A DNA stretch of 64,000 bases from RPQJ01 sp963762315 (lineage in GTDB: Bacteria; Pseudomonadota; Gammaproteobacteria; Steroidobacterales; Steroidobacteraceae), in assembly GCA_963762315.1 (NCBI GenBank), contig CAVXKO010000005.1, positions 372,001 through 436,000 on the forward strand. Direction: 5' to 3'. The notes under the pieces were generated by a model. It did not search any database. It was not told the DNA's origin and saw nothing but the letters and a program-made list of their open reading frames with translations. The position numbers and the translations under genes are program-made. Positions 45,142-55,249 of this stretch are shown here, piece by piece. How positions within the stretch are numbered: position 1 is the first letter of the stretch; each line of letters begins with the position of its first letter.

Positions 45142-45518
45142 AACCGTCCCCGGATCGCGTCGAGATACTCGACCACCCGGTTCAGGCCCTGCACGCTGCG
45201 GAGCATCTCGGCCGGCACGCCGCCCAAGTGACGGTTCGACGTGTGCATCCAGTGCTTCATCTGGCGGCCGTCGCCACCGACCAGCACGTACAGCGCGCGG
45301 TAGGCGCGAATCACGAGCAGCGCGAGTTCGCCGGACTTGCTGGTGGGTTCGAGAGACTGCCGGCTGATCGCGGTGCGGTCTCGCCCGACGACGACGCCGA
45401 GGTCCGCCTGGGTCAGGCCGAGCTCCTTGCCAGCCTTGACGAGCGCCTTGCCGAGGACCCGGTGCGGTTCGGCGGAAGCGTCAGCGACAGCAGTCGTCGG
45501 GTGCCAAGCCTGTTCCAT
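45138..45518 (-). CDS. Xre/MbcA/ParS-type antitoxin
   Basis: 126-residue antitoxin of the DUF2384 group, pairing with the RES toxin. The ATG at 45518 is used here (MEQAWHPTTAVADASAEPHR); a GTG two codons earlier is also possible. N-terminal helix-turn-helix: LGLTQADLGVVVGRDRTAIS; the C-terminal toxin-binding part has ALLVIRAYRALYVLVGG and HWMHTSNRHLGGVP (the family usually reads WL-x-NxxLGG-P). Likely represses its own promoter through the palindrome that overlaps its start. Confidence 0.88.
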   Translation of the reverse strand: MEQAWHPTTAVADASAEPHRVLGKALVKAGKELGLTQADLGVVVGRDRTAISRQSLEPTSKSGELALLVIRAYRALYVLVGGDGRQMKHWMHTSNRHLGGVPAEMLRSVQGLNRVVEYLDAIRGRL

Positions 45519-45545
45519 TGGCACATTTTACCACTGAATGTGGCA
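45519..45545 (-). promoter_or_regulatory. Probable operator of the toxin-antitoxin pair
   Basis: TGGCACATT (45519-45527) and AATGTGGCA (45537-45545) are inverted repeats with one mismatch in nine, 9 bp apart, directly upstream of the antitoxin start. Position and symmetry fit autorepression by an Xre-type protein. Confidence 0.65.
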
Positions 45546-45573
45546 TTTACGACAAGACGAAAACAGGGGAAAT

Positions 45574-45617
45574 AGGGGACATTCTCGGTTTCGACTCAGA
45601 AACCGAGAATGTCCCCT
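45574..45617. repeat. GGGGACATTC palindrome after yidC
   Basis: A perfect 19-bp inverted repeat, AGGGGACATTCTCGGTTTC, with its complement at 45599-45617 and a 6-nt loop. It begins 14 bp after the yidC stop and would form a strong hairpin in both directions, between yidC and the antitoxin gene. Confidence 0.9.
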
Positions 45618-45631
45618 GTTTTCTATTTTTC

Positions 45632-47344
45632 TCAGCCACCCTTCTTGGATTCGGCCTCGACGACCTTGTTGATCTTCCACTGCTGGGCGATCGACAGGCC
45701 GGTGTTGGTGATCCAGTACAGGACGAGTCCCGCCGGGAACCACGCCATCATCACCGTCATGATGACCGGCATCAGCGCGAACATCTTCGCCTGCATCGGA
45801 TCGGGCGGCGCAGGGTTCAGCTTGAACTGCCCGAACATCGCCACGCCCATGATAATCGGCAGGATGAAGTACGGATCCTTGGACGAGAGGTCCTGGATCC
45901 AGCCGAAGAACGGCGCCTGGCGCATCTCGACGCTCTCGAGCAGCACCCAGTAGAACGCGAGGAACACCGGGATCTGGATCAGGATCGGCAGGCAGCCCGC
46001 GACCGGATTGATTTTCTCGCGCTTGTAGATCTCCATCATCTGCTTGGCGAGCTGTTCCTTGTCGTCCTTGTACCGCTCCTGGATGCTCTTGATGCGCGGC
46101 TGGATCGCACGCATCTTGGCCATCGAGCGGCCGCTCGTTTCCGTGAGCTTGTAGAACAGCAGCTTCAGCAGGATCGTCACGATGATGATCGCGAGGCCCC
46201 AGTTCTGCACGACCTTGTGGACCTGCTGGAGCAGCCAGAACAGCGGCTGCGAGATGATCGTGAGCTTGCCGTAGTCGACGGTGAGCTCGAGCTTCGGGCC
46301 CGCGGTCTTGAGCTGCTCTTGCAGCTTCGGGCCGATGAACATGCGCTCGTTGAACGTGGCAGACGCCCCCGGGGCCACGGCCTTGAGCGGGCCGCGGTAG
46401 CTGACCAGCGAGTGATCGCCTTCGCGCCGCACCGTGTATTCGTAAGCCTCGCCGCGCGGCGGCACGCCGGCCGTCACGAAGTGATGCTGCATCTCGGCCA
46501 TCCAGCCGCCGACGATCGACTGCGTGTACTTCGCATCGTCGTCCTTGCTGGCGTCGAGCTTCTCGGGCCGCTTGCCGTCGTAGATCGCAGGTCCCCGATA
46601 CGCATAGCTCTCGACGTCGAACATCGAGCGCTTCTGCGAATAGATGTGCCGCGCGAACTGCAAGTAGGACGCCGCCTTCCATTCCGTGGCCGACGCATTG
46701 TTCACGTCGTAGACGACGTCGATGGTGTATTGGCCCGGCTTGAAGACATAGGTCTTCGTGACGGTCACGCCCTGCTCGTCCGTCCAGGTCAGCGGCACGC
46801 GCAGTTCCTGCCCGTTCGCCATGCGGTACTCGGTCGCGCCGCTCGTGAACGTCGCGAGATGCGTCGGGTCCGCGCGGCCGTCTGCGGCGCGCAGTCCCGA
46901 GCGAGCGATGCTGTAAGTGGCGTCTTCCGTCGTCAGCAGTCGCACGGCCGGGCTGCCCGGCTTCTTGTCCTGTGGGTAGGTCGACAGATCCGCGCGCACC
47001 AGGTCGCCGCCACGCAGGCTGATGTCGAGATCGAGCACGTCGGTCACGACGCGCACGATCGGTTCGGTCGTGTCGGAGGCGGCCGCGGGCGGCGTGGTCG
47101 CAGGCATTCCAGGCGCAGCCGAGTCCGCTGTGCCGGTCGCCGGCTTGGCTGCAGCCGATTCCGTCGGCAGCGAGGGCAACTGACTCGCGGGTGTCGCGGG
47201 TGCGGCCGGGGTGCCGGGGGCACCGCTGGTTGCCGTCGCCGCGACGGGCGCGGCGTGCTTGCCGTAATCGCGATCCCACTGGATGACGTTCATCCAGACG
47301 AGCAGCGCGAGGCCGATCCAGAGGTATAGGCGAGGGTTATCCAT
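45632..47344 (-). CDS. yidC: Membrane protein insertase YidC
   Basis: Inserts and folds inner-membrane proteins, with or without SecYEG. 570 residues: N-terminal membrane helix (LYLWIGLALLVWMNVIQW), Thr/Ala/Pro-rich linker, a large periplasmic beta domain, then the conserved insertase core from about residue 370 with WGLAIIIVTILLKLLFYKLT, the positive-groove region and CLPILIQIPVFLAFYWVL. Matches the length of gammaproteobacterial YidC (about 550). Starts inside the last codons of yidD (8-nt overlap). Confidence 0.97.
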   Translation of the reverse strand: MDNPRLYLWIGLALLVWMNVIQWDRDYGKHAAPVAATATSGAPGTPAAPATPASQLPSLPTESAAAKPATGTADSAAPGMPATTPPAAASDTTEPIVRVVTDVLDLDISLRGGDLVRADLSTYPQDKKPGSPAVRLLTTEDATYSIARSGLRAADGRADPTHLATFTSGATEYRMANGQELRVPLTWTDEQGVTVTKTYVFKPGQYTIDVVYDVNNASATEWKAASYLQFARHIYSQKRSMFDVESYAYRGPAIYDGKRPEKLDASKDDDAKYTQSIVGGWMAEMQHHFVTAGVPPRGEAYEYTVRREGDHSLVSYRGPLKAVAPGASATFNERMFIGPKLQEQLKTAGPKLELTVDYGKLTIISQPLFWLLQQVHKVVQNWGLAIIIVTILLKLLFYKLTETSGRSMAKMRAIQPRIKSIQERYKDDKEQLAKQMMEIYKREKINPVAGCLPILIQIPVFLAFYWVLLESVEMRQAPFFGWIQDLSSKDPYFILPIIMGVAMFGQFKLNPAPPDPMQAKMFALMPVIMTVMMAWFPAGLVLYWITNTGLSIAQQWKINKVVEAESKKGG

Positions 47345-47585
47345 GACTCGGTCGCTTGATGGGGTCGGTGGTCGGTTCCGGCACGGGGTCGTAACCGCCG
47401 GGATTCCAGGGGTGGCAACGGCAGACGCGGCGCGTGGCGAGCCACGAGCCGTGCAGCGCGCCGTGACGCTCGAGCGCTTCCATCGCGTAGGTCGAGCACG
47501 ACGGATGGAAACGGCAGTTCTGTCCGAGCAGCGGACTGACGAACCACCGGTACAACTGGACGAAGGCGATCAGGAGCGTGCGCAT
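47337..47585 (-). CDS. yidD: Membrane protein insertion efficiency factor YidD
   Basis: 82 residues; MRTLLIAFVQLYRWFVSPLL then the family signature NCRFHPSCSTYAMEALERHG and CRCHPWNPGGYDPVP with three conserved cysteines. Overlaps yidC by 8 nt and rnpA by 16 nt, the standard rpmH-rnpA-yidD-yidC layout. Confidence 0.96.
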   Translation of the reverse strand: MRTLLIAFVQLYRWFVSPLLGQNCRFHPSCSTYAMEALERHGALHGSWLATRRVCRCHPWNPGGYDPVPEPTTDPIKRPSHG

Positions 47586-47935
47586 CGGCGGACGATCCTA
47601 TCCCAATGCGCAGCAAGGCTGGCGCGGATCTCGGTGTTGGTGGCCTTGCCGGCCGCAACCCTGGCATTCACGACGAAGTCCAAGGGCGGCAATTCCTGCT
47701 GGCGGTGGCGAAACGATTCGCGCGCGAGACGCTTGACGCGATTGCGGTTGACGGCATTGCCGGCCGCTTTCACGCCTACCGCGAGTCCCAGCCGCGCGTG
47801 GCCAGTGGGATTCGGCCGAGTGATCACCATGAACAGCGCATCGGACGACCGCTGGCCTTCACGGTGGACGGCGTCGAACTGCGGCTTGTCTGTGAGTCGG
47901 CGCTCGCGGGGAAAGCTGAGCGCGGTGAGCGTAAT
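47570..47935 (-). CDS. rnpA: Ribonuclease P protein component (start uncertain)
   Basis: Protein subunit of RNase P, which matures tRNA 5' ends. The conserved core runs from LSFPRERRLTDKPQFDAVHR through GLAVGVKAAGNAVNRNRVKR (the RNR motif) to RHRQQELPPLDFVV. No ATG, GTG or TTG lies in frame between this core and the middle of rpmH. I used an ATT at 47935, giving 121 residues, which is the usual length; a CTG at 47962 overlapping the rpmH stop is an alternative. The only in-frame ATGs are far upstream (48190, through rpmH in another frame) or inside the core. Confidence 0.85.
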   Translation of the reverse strand: MTLTALSFPRERRLTDKPQFDAVHREGQRSSDALFMVITRPNPTGHARLGLAVGVKAAGNAVNRNRVKRLARESFRHRQQELPPLDFVVNARVAAGKATNTEIRASLAAHWDRIVRRCARS

Positions 47936-47958
47936 GGCGGCGTGCTGCCTGGCTGCGG

Positions 47959-48093
47959 TCAGACCGCGAGGCGCTTGCGGCCCTTGGCGCGGCGACGGCT
48001 CAGCACGAGCCGCCCGCCCTTGGTGGCCATGCGCGCACGGAAGCCGTGGACTCGCTTGCGATGCAGGTTGCTCGGGTTGAATGTGCGCTTCAT
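47959..48093 (-). CDS. rpmH: 50S ribosomal protein L34
   Basis: 44 residues, MKRTFNPSNLHRKRVHGFRA and then MATKGGRLVLSRRRAKGRKR, the complete and highly conserved L34. Stop TGA at 47959-47961. First gene of rpmH-rnpA-yidD-yidC, back to back with dnaA. Confidence 0.97.
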   Translation of the reverse strand: MKRTFNPSNLHRKRVHGFRARMATKGGRLVLSRRRAKGRKRLAV

Positions 48094-48202
48094 CGTCGGC
48101 TCCGTAGTGCCCTAAACCGGACCAGAAACAACAAGATGCACTGGCCTGCAGAGGGCCGGCAAGAATACGCATCCGGGGTACCATCGTCAACCACCGGCAA
48201 AG

Positions 48203-48211
48203 ATATCCACA
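48203..48211 (+). promoter_or_regulatory. DnaA-box-like site upstream of dnaA
   Basis: ATATCCACA, one mismatch from the DnaA box TTATCCACA, 78 bp upstream of the dnaA start and next to a TATACA sequence (48225-48230) that could be its -10. Fits DnaA autoregulation. Confidence 0.5.
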
Positions 48212-48288
48212 GGCGGGTCTGCGGTATACACTCCCCGCCCCTTTCCCGCTCGCACCCGTTTCCGTCCCTGTCAGAAGGCCCGCCGGTT

Positions 48289-49671
48289 GTGGAGATTTCG
48301 CTCTGGAATCAGTGCCTCCGCCGTCTCGAAGCGGAGCTTTCGGAACAATCCTTCAACACCTGGATCCGCCCACTGCAGGCCGTCGAGGACGAGGGCCGGC
48401 TGCGGCTGCTCGCGCCGAACCGCTACGTCGTCGACTGGGTGACCCAGAATTGCGCCGCGCGCATCGGTGAACTGGTCGACGAGCTCGTCCCGGCCCCCGC
48501 GCCCCAGGTCGTGCTGGAAGTGGGATCGCGCCGGGCTGCCGCGCCCGGTCCGACGCCGGTGACGGATGGTATCGCCCTGCCCTCCGCTCCCGCGGCACGC
48601 ATCGCAGCCGCGATTTCGCGTGCCAAGGCGGATGCGCCGGTGCTGCAATTTGGCGGCCGGCTGAACCCCGATTTCACGTTCGCGAATTTCGTCGAGGGCA
48701 AGAGCAACCAGCTCGCGCGCGCCGCGGCCGTGCAGGTCGCAGAGAATCCGGGCCGAGCGTACAACCCGCTGTTCATCTATGGCGGCGTCGGCCTCGGCAA
48801 GACGCACTTGATGCACGCGGTCGGCAACCAGGTTCGTGCGAAGAACAAGGACGCGAAAGTCGCCTACGTGCATTCGGAGCGTTTCGTCGGCGACATGGTG
48901 CGTGCCCTGCAGCACAACACGATCAACGAGTTCAAGCAGGCGTATCGCACGCTCGATGCGCTGCTGATCGACGACATCCAGTTCTTCGCCGGCAAGGAAC
49001 GCTCGCAGGAAGAGTTCTTCCACACGTTCAACACCCTGCTCGAGGGACAGCAGCAGGTGATCCTCACCTGCGACCGCTATCCGAAGGAAGTCGAAGGCCT
49101 CGAGGAGCGCTTGAAGTCGCGCTTCGGCTGGGGACTCACGGTGGCGATCGAGCCGCCCGAGCTCGAGACCTGCGTGGCGATCCTCATGAGCAAGGCGTCG
49201 GCGAGCGGTGCGGAAGTGCCGGAAGAAGTGGCGTTTTTCGTCGCGAAGCGCATTCGCTCGAACATCCGTGAACTCGAGGGCGCCATGCGCCGCGTGATCG
49301 CAAACTCGCAATTCACTGGGCGGCCAATCACGCTGGAATTCGCCAAGGAAGCGCTCAAGGACCTGCTCGCGCTGCAGGAGCGCCTGGTCACGATCGACAA
49401 TATCCAGAAGACGGTCGCGGAGTACTACAAGATCCGCGTTGCCGATCTGCTCTCGCGGCGGCGCAGCCGCTCGATCACGCGTCCTCGGCAGATGGCGATG
49501 GCTCTCTCGAAAGAACTGACCAATCACAGCCTGCCCGAGATCGGCGATGCCTTCGGCGGGCGTGATCACACGACGGTGCTGCATGCGTGCCGCGTCGTGA
49601 AGGAATTGCGCGAATCGCAAACGCGGCTCGGCGAGGACTATCAGAACCTGTTGAGAACCCTGGCAGGGTGA
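48289..49671 (+). CDS. dnaA: Chromosomal replication initiator DnaA
   Basis: AAA+ initiator that binds DnaA boxes and melts oriC. The GTG at 48289 gives 460 residues beginning VEISLWNQCLRRLEAELSEQ, the typical domain I; longer in-frame upstream sequence is not conserved. Domain III has PLFIYGGVGLGKTHLMHAVG (Walker A) and LLIDDIQFFAGKERSQEEF (Walker B). Domain IV carries the DnaA signature GGRDHTTVLHACRVV. An AGAAGG motif precedes the start. Confidence 0.97.
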   Translation: MEISLWNQCLRRLEAELSEQSFNTWIRPLQAVEDEGRLRLLAPNRYVVDWVTQNCAARIGELVDELVPAPAPQVVLEVGSRRAAAPGPTPVTDGIALPSAPAARIAAAISRAKADAPVLQFGGRLNPDFTFANFVEGKSNQLARAAAVQVAENPGRAYNPLFIYGGVGLGKTHLMHAVGNQVRAKNKDAKVAYVHSERFVGDMVRALQHNTINEFKQAYRTLDALLIDDIQFFAGKERSQEEFFHTFNTLLEGQQQVILTCDRYPKEVEGLEERLKSRFGWGLTVAIEPPELETCVAILMSKASASGAEVPEEVAFFVAKRIRSNIRELEGAMRRVIANSQFTGRPITLEFAKEALKDLLALQERLVTIDNIQKTVAEYYKIRVADLLSRRRSRSITRPRQMAMALSKELTNHSLPEIGDAFGGRDHTTVLHACRVVKELRESQTRLGEDYQNLLRTLAG

Positions 49672-49878
49672 TGTGACCAACCTGTGGATGAAACCGGGGC
49701 CAGGATGCTCCACATTTCATGCACAGCCTGCGGACAGGCAACAGGGCAGTTACCCGCCTGTGTGAAAGACTCGCAACTGCGTGCCATCTCAGGGGAAAAT
49801 GGCGTTTTGCACAGGCCCGGGCTGTGCTAAATACAGTAATCATAGAATTCTTAGATAAAAATCCTTGGAATTAAGAAG
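49672..49878. other. oriC: Candidate replication origin between dnaA and dnaN
   Basis: 207 bp holding three one-mismatch DnaA boxes: TGTGGATGA (49683-49691), TCATGCACA (49717-49725) and TTTTGCACA (49805-49813). An AT-rich tract follows (about 49828-49877), suitable as an unwinding element. It lies within 3 kb of two parS sites. The alternative is the rpmH-dnaA gap, which has fewer boxes. dnaN promoter elements probably also lie here. Confidence 0.6.
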
Positions 49879-50979
49879 ATGAAGATCATCGCGAAGCGTG
49901 AAGCCATCCTGAGCCCGCTGCAGGCCGTCATCGGCGTGGTCGAACGCAAGCAGACGATGCCGATCCTGGCGAACGTGCTGATGGCGGCGAAGGGTGGCAA
50001 GCTCTCGATCACGGCGACGGACCTGGAAGTCGAACTCGTCGCGACGTCCGAAGTCGACGTGCAGCGCAGCGGTGATATCACCGTTCCAGGGCGCAAACTG
50101 CTCGACATCTGCCGCGCACTACCGGAAGGCACCGAGATCACGCTCACGCTCGAGGGCGAGCGAATGCTGGTTCGCGCTCGAAAGAGCCGTTTCACACTCT
50201 CGACTTTGCCTGCGTCGGAATTCCCGACGGTGGACGAGATCAACGCCGAGCAGACCGTGAAGGTGGCGCAGAAGGACTTCAAGCGGCTCCTGGAAAAGAC
50301 GCACTTTTCGATGGCGCAGCAGGACGTCCGCTATTACTTGAACGGTCTATTGCTGGAAACTTCGGCGAAAATGCTTCGATCAGTCGCGACTGACGGACAT
50401 CGTCTGGCATTGTGTGAGGTTGAACTGCCTGAGGGCGCCAAGTCAGGCCAGCAGGTCATCGTGCCGCGCAAGGGCGTGCTCGAATTGCAGCGAATCCTGG
50501 GCAATGAAGACCAGATCCTGGCCGTTTCGATCGGAAGTAATCACCTTCGCGTCCAGATCGGCGAAATTCGCTTCACATCCAAGTTGATTGATGGCCGTTT
50601 CCCGGAATATAGCCGCGTGATCCCGGCCAATCCCCCCAAGCTGGTCGCAGCCGTTCGCGAGGATTTGCGCCAGGCGTTGCAGCGGGCTGCCATTCTTTCG
50701 AACGAAAAATATCGCGGCATCCGCTTTGCCTTGAAGCCGAACCTGCTGACCATCCAGGCGCACAACCCGGAGCAGGAAGAGGCCGAGGAAGAGGTCGAGG
50801 TCGGGTACGAGGGCGAGGAAGTCGAGATTGGCTTTAACGTCAATTACCTGCTCGACGCGCTGGCGGCGGTCGATGGCTCGGACGTTCAGATCGGCCTCAC
50901 GGACGGTAACAGCAGCTGCCTGATCCGGGCGGGCACGGACGGCTCGGCCCGATTCGTCGTGATGCCGATGCGCCTGTGA
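49879..50979 (+). CDS. dnaN: DNA polymerase III subunit beta (sliding clamp)
   Basis: Ring-shaped processivity clamp. 366 residues starting MKIIAKREAILSPLQAVIGV, exactly the size of E. coli beta; three repeated domains are visible, with ATDGHRLALCEVELP and the C-terminal FVVMPMRL that lines the protein-binding pocket. An acidic insertion EQEEAEEEVEVGYEGEEVEI in domain 3 is characteristic. 22 nt before recF. Confidence 0.98.
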   Translation: MKIIAKREAILSPLQAVIGVVERKQTMPILANVLMAAKGGKLSITATDLEVELVATSEVDVQRSGDITVPGRKLLDICRALPEGTEITLTLEGERMLVRARKSRFTLSTLPASEFPTVDEINAEQTVKVAQKDFKRLLEKTHFSMAQQDVRYYLNGLLLETSAKMLRSVATDGHRLALCEVELPEGAKSGQQVIVPRKGVLELQRILGNEDQILAVSIGSNHLRVQIGEIRFTSKLIDGRFPEYSRVIPANPPKLVAAVREDLRQALQRAAILSNEKYRGIRFALKPNLLTIQAHNPEQEEAEEEVEVGYEGEEVEIGFNVNYLLDALAAVDGSDVQIGLTDGNSSCLIRAGTDGSARFVVMPMRL

Positions 50980-51001
50980 CGGCGGGTCCTGCCAACCATC
51001 G

Positions 51002-52075
51002 ATGAGCTTGCAGGGACTCGGACTCCGGGACTTTCGCTGCATCGAGTCGGCTGAGCTGGAACTCCACGGTCGCTGCAACGTGATCAGCGGCGAGAACGCC
51101 TCGGGTAAGACCAGCTTGCTCGAGGCGATTTTCTTTCTGGGACGCGGACGTTCGTTTCGAACCGCCCGGAACGAGACGCTGGTCCGAAAGGGCACACACG
51201 AGCTGATGTTGACCGGCCGAGTCCTCAAGGGCGGGAGCACGGTACCGGTTGGCGTCCGCTTCGGCCGTGCAGGCATTGAAGCCCGGGCGGGAGGGGACCG
51301 CATCAACAGCTTGGCGGAATTGGCGGGCGTCATGCCTGTTCAAGCTATCGACCCGGAGGTTCACCGGCTGGTCGAGGAGGGCCCGCAGGAGAGGCGCCGC
51401 TATCTCGACTGGGGAGTGTTCCACGTGGAACCAAACTTCGTGGAGCACTGGCGCCGGTACCAGAAGGCACTTCGGCAGAGAAACGCCGCCCTCAGGTCGG
51501 GCCAGCCGACCGCGGTCGTTCGAGCGTGGAACCCGGAGCTGGTGGAGGCGGGCGAGCGGGTCGCGGATTTCCGGGTCCGGTACCTGAACCTTCTGAAGCC
51601 TCACGTTGCAGCTGTCGGCGAGCGGCTGCTAGGCATGCCGGTTGAGCTGAATCTGAATCGGGGCTGGGTGGCGGAGCATTCCCTGGCGGAGGCGTTGGAA
51701 GCGGCTTGGGTCCGGGACGTCGAGCGGGGCGTGACTCACGCCGGGCCTCATCGGGCCGATGTCTCGATCCGCGTGGGCGGTGACCTTGCTCGAGATCGAG
51801 TGTCCCGAGGGCAGCAGAAACTGACGGCCGCTTCGATGCTCCTGGGACAGCTCCGATGTGACGCGGAGCAGGGCTCGGAGGTAGCGGCGCTACTTGTGGA
51901 TGATCCTGCGGCGGAGCTCGACGCTGGGAACCTGGAACGGCTCCTGAATGAGGTGCTGGACCTGCCGGCACAGCTCTTCGTGACCGCCCTCGATGCCCAG
52001 AACCCGTCCATTCGCGCGTTGCCGCAAGGACACATGTTTCACGTGGAACACGGGGTTTTGACGCGTCTGATATAA
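51002..52075 (+). CDS. recF: DNA replication and repair protein RecF
   Basis: SMC-like ATPase that helps load RecA at gaps. 357 residues: MSLQGLGLRDFRCIESAELE, Walker A SGENASGKTSLLEAI (about 29-43), signature VSRGQQKLTAASML and Walker B LLVDDPAAELD. Two parS sites are embedded in the coding sequence, at 51417-51432 and 52035-52050. The stop codon overlaps a TATAAT that may serve gyrB. Confidence 0.96.
   Translation: MSLQGLGLRDFRCIESAELELHGRCNVISGENASGKTSLLEAIFFLGRGRSFRTARNETLVRKGTHELMLTGRVLKGGSTVPVGVRFGRAGIEARAGGDRINSLAELAGVMPVQAIDPEVHRLVEEGPQERRRYLDWGVFHVEPNFVEHWRRYQKALRQRNAALRSGQPTAVVRAWNPELVEAGERVADFRVRYLNLLKPHVAAVGERLLGMPVELNLNRGWVAEHSLAEALEAAWVRDVERGVTHAGPHRADVSIRVGGDLARDRVSRGQQKLTAASMLLGQLRCDAEQGSEVAALLVDDPAAELDAGNLERLLNEVLDLPAQLFVTALDAQNPSIRALPQGHMFHVEHGVLTRLI
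51417..51432. promoter_or_regulatory. parS: parS centromere site 1 (inside recF)
   Basis: TGTTCCACGTGGAACC, identical to the parS consensus known from Pseudomonas. It reads through recF as codons for a FHVE-containing segment, so the gene accommodates the site. Confidence 0.92.
52035..52050. promoter_or_regulatory. parS: parS centromere site 2 (3' end of recF)
   Basis: TGTTTCACGTGGAACA, a near-perfect palindrome matching the universal parS consensus (TGTTNCACGTGAAACA) at all but one position. 603 bp from site 1 and about 45 kb from parB. Confidence 0.9.
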
Positions 52076-52076
52076 T
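52071..52076 (+). promoter_or_regulatory. Possible -10 box of gyrB
   Basis: A perfect TATAAT overlapping the recF stop, 28 bp before the gyrB start. No good -35 is visible at 16-18 bp, and parS site 2 lies just upstream, so ParB binding could affect it. Confidence 0.45.
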
Positions 52077-52103
52077 CCGCCGTCCCCTCGAACCGGGTAT
52101 CCC

Positions 52104-54512
<2,409 letters not shown>

Positions 54513-54517
54513 TTCCC

Positions 54518-54617
54518 ACCTCTCCCGTGTTCGCATGGGAGAGGTCGAGCGCAGCTCGGGTGAGGGCTCGTCACCTCTCCCGCTTGCGGGAGAGGTCGCG
54601 CAGCGCGCGGGTGAGGG
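54518..54617. repeat. Two copies of the CCTCTCCCGC hairpin repeat
   Basis: 54518-54566 and 54572-54617, in the orientation opposite to those at 12 kb: ACCTCTCCCG..GGGAGAGGT hairpins followed by CGGGTGAGGG tags. The first has a diverged 9-nt loop. They fill the gap after gyrB. Confidence 0.8.
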
Positions 54618-54673
54618 TCCTTCGCCTTGCGCGATGACAGAAACGTCCCCCGGATGATCAGGGAGCACACGCC

Positions 54674-55186
54674 ATGAATCTCGACACGCTCGTCGCACTG
54701 GCGCAGATCGTCAACGCCGTTGCCGTGATCGTCACGCTGCTGTTCCTGATCGTCTCGATCCGCCAGAACACCCGGTCCCAGAAGGCACTGGCCGTCGATT
54801 CGCTGGCGGCCGCCATTGCGGCCATCAACGTCCCCGCGATGAGTTCGCCTGGGCTCGGGTCGGCTGTTTCGCATGCCGTCAACGACTGGGCCTCGGCCAC
54901 GCGGGATGAACGCATCATCGCGCACTACTTCCTGTTCTCGTATTTCAAGCTCTCCGAGAACGCCTGGTACCAGCAGAAAGCCGGCATTCTCGAAGCCGGG
55001 CAGTGGCAAGGCTGGGAAAAGAACGTGCGCAAGCTCTATCACGGCAAGGGCGTTCAGGACGTCTGGTGGCCGGCGCGAAGGAATTCGTATTCGGCGGAGT
55101 TCCAGGCGTACCTGGCCGGAACCAGCGCGCCCGACGAAATCGGCGGGTTGAAGGACATCTTCGACTACGCGCCGCCCGGCATGTGA
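54674..55186 (+). CDS. Membrane-anchored protein of unknown function
   Basis: 170 residues. One N-terminal membrane helix (LVALAQIVNAVAVIVTLLFL) with the start MNLDTLVALA; the rest is soluble, helical and aromatic-rich (HYFLFSYFKLSENAWYQQKA). I do not recognise a named family, although short proteins with this N-terminus are frequent in proteobacteria. Between gyrB and a carbonic anhydrase, same strand. Confidence 0.65.
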   Translation: MNLDTLVALAQIVNAVAVIVTLLFLIVSIRQNTRSQKALAVDSLAAAIAAINVPAMSSPGLGSAVSHAVNDWASATRDERIIAHYFLFSYFKLSENAWYQQKAGILEAGQWQGWEKNVRKLYHGKGVQDVWWPARRNSYSAEFQAYLAGTSAPDEIGGLKDIFDYAPPGM

Positions 55187-55249
55187 ACGTTGACCGGCGG
55201 GCCGTCCCTCGGTAGCGTCCTGCGACCGAGAATCAACCCGGAGGCCCCG

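Noticed and set aside
47962..48190. Upstream extension of rnpA to an ATG at 48190
   Set aside because: It would run through rpmH out of frame and add about 75 unconserved residues.
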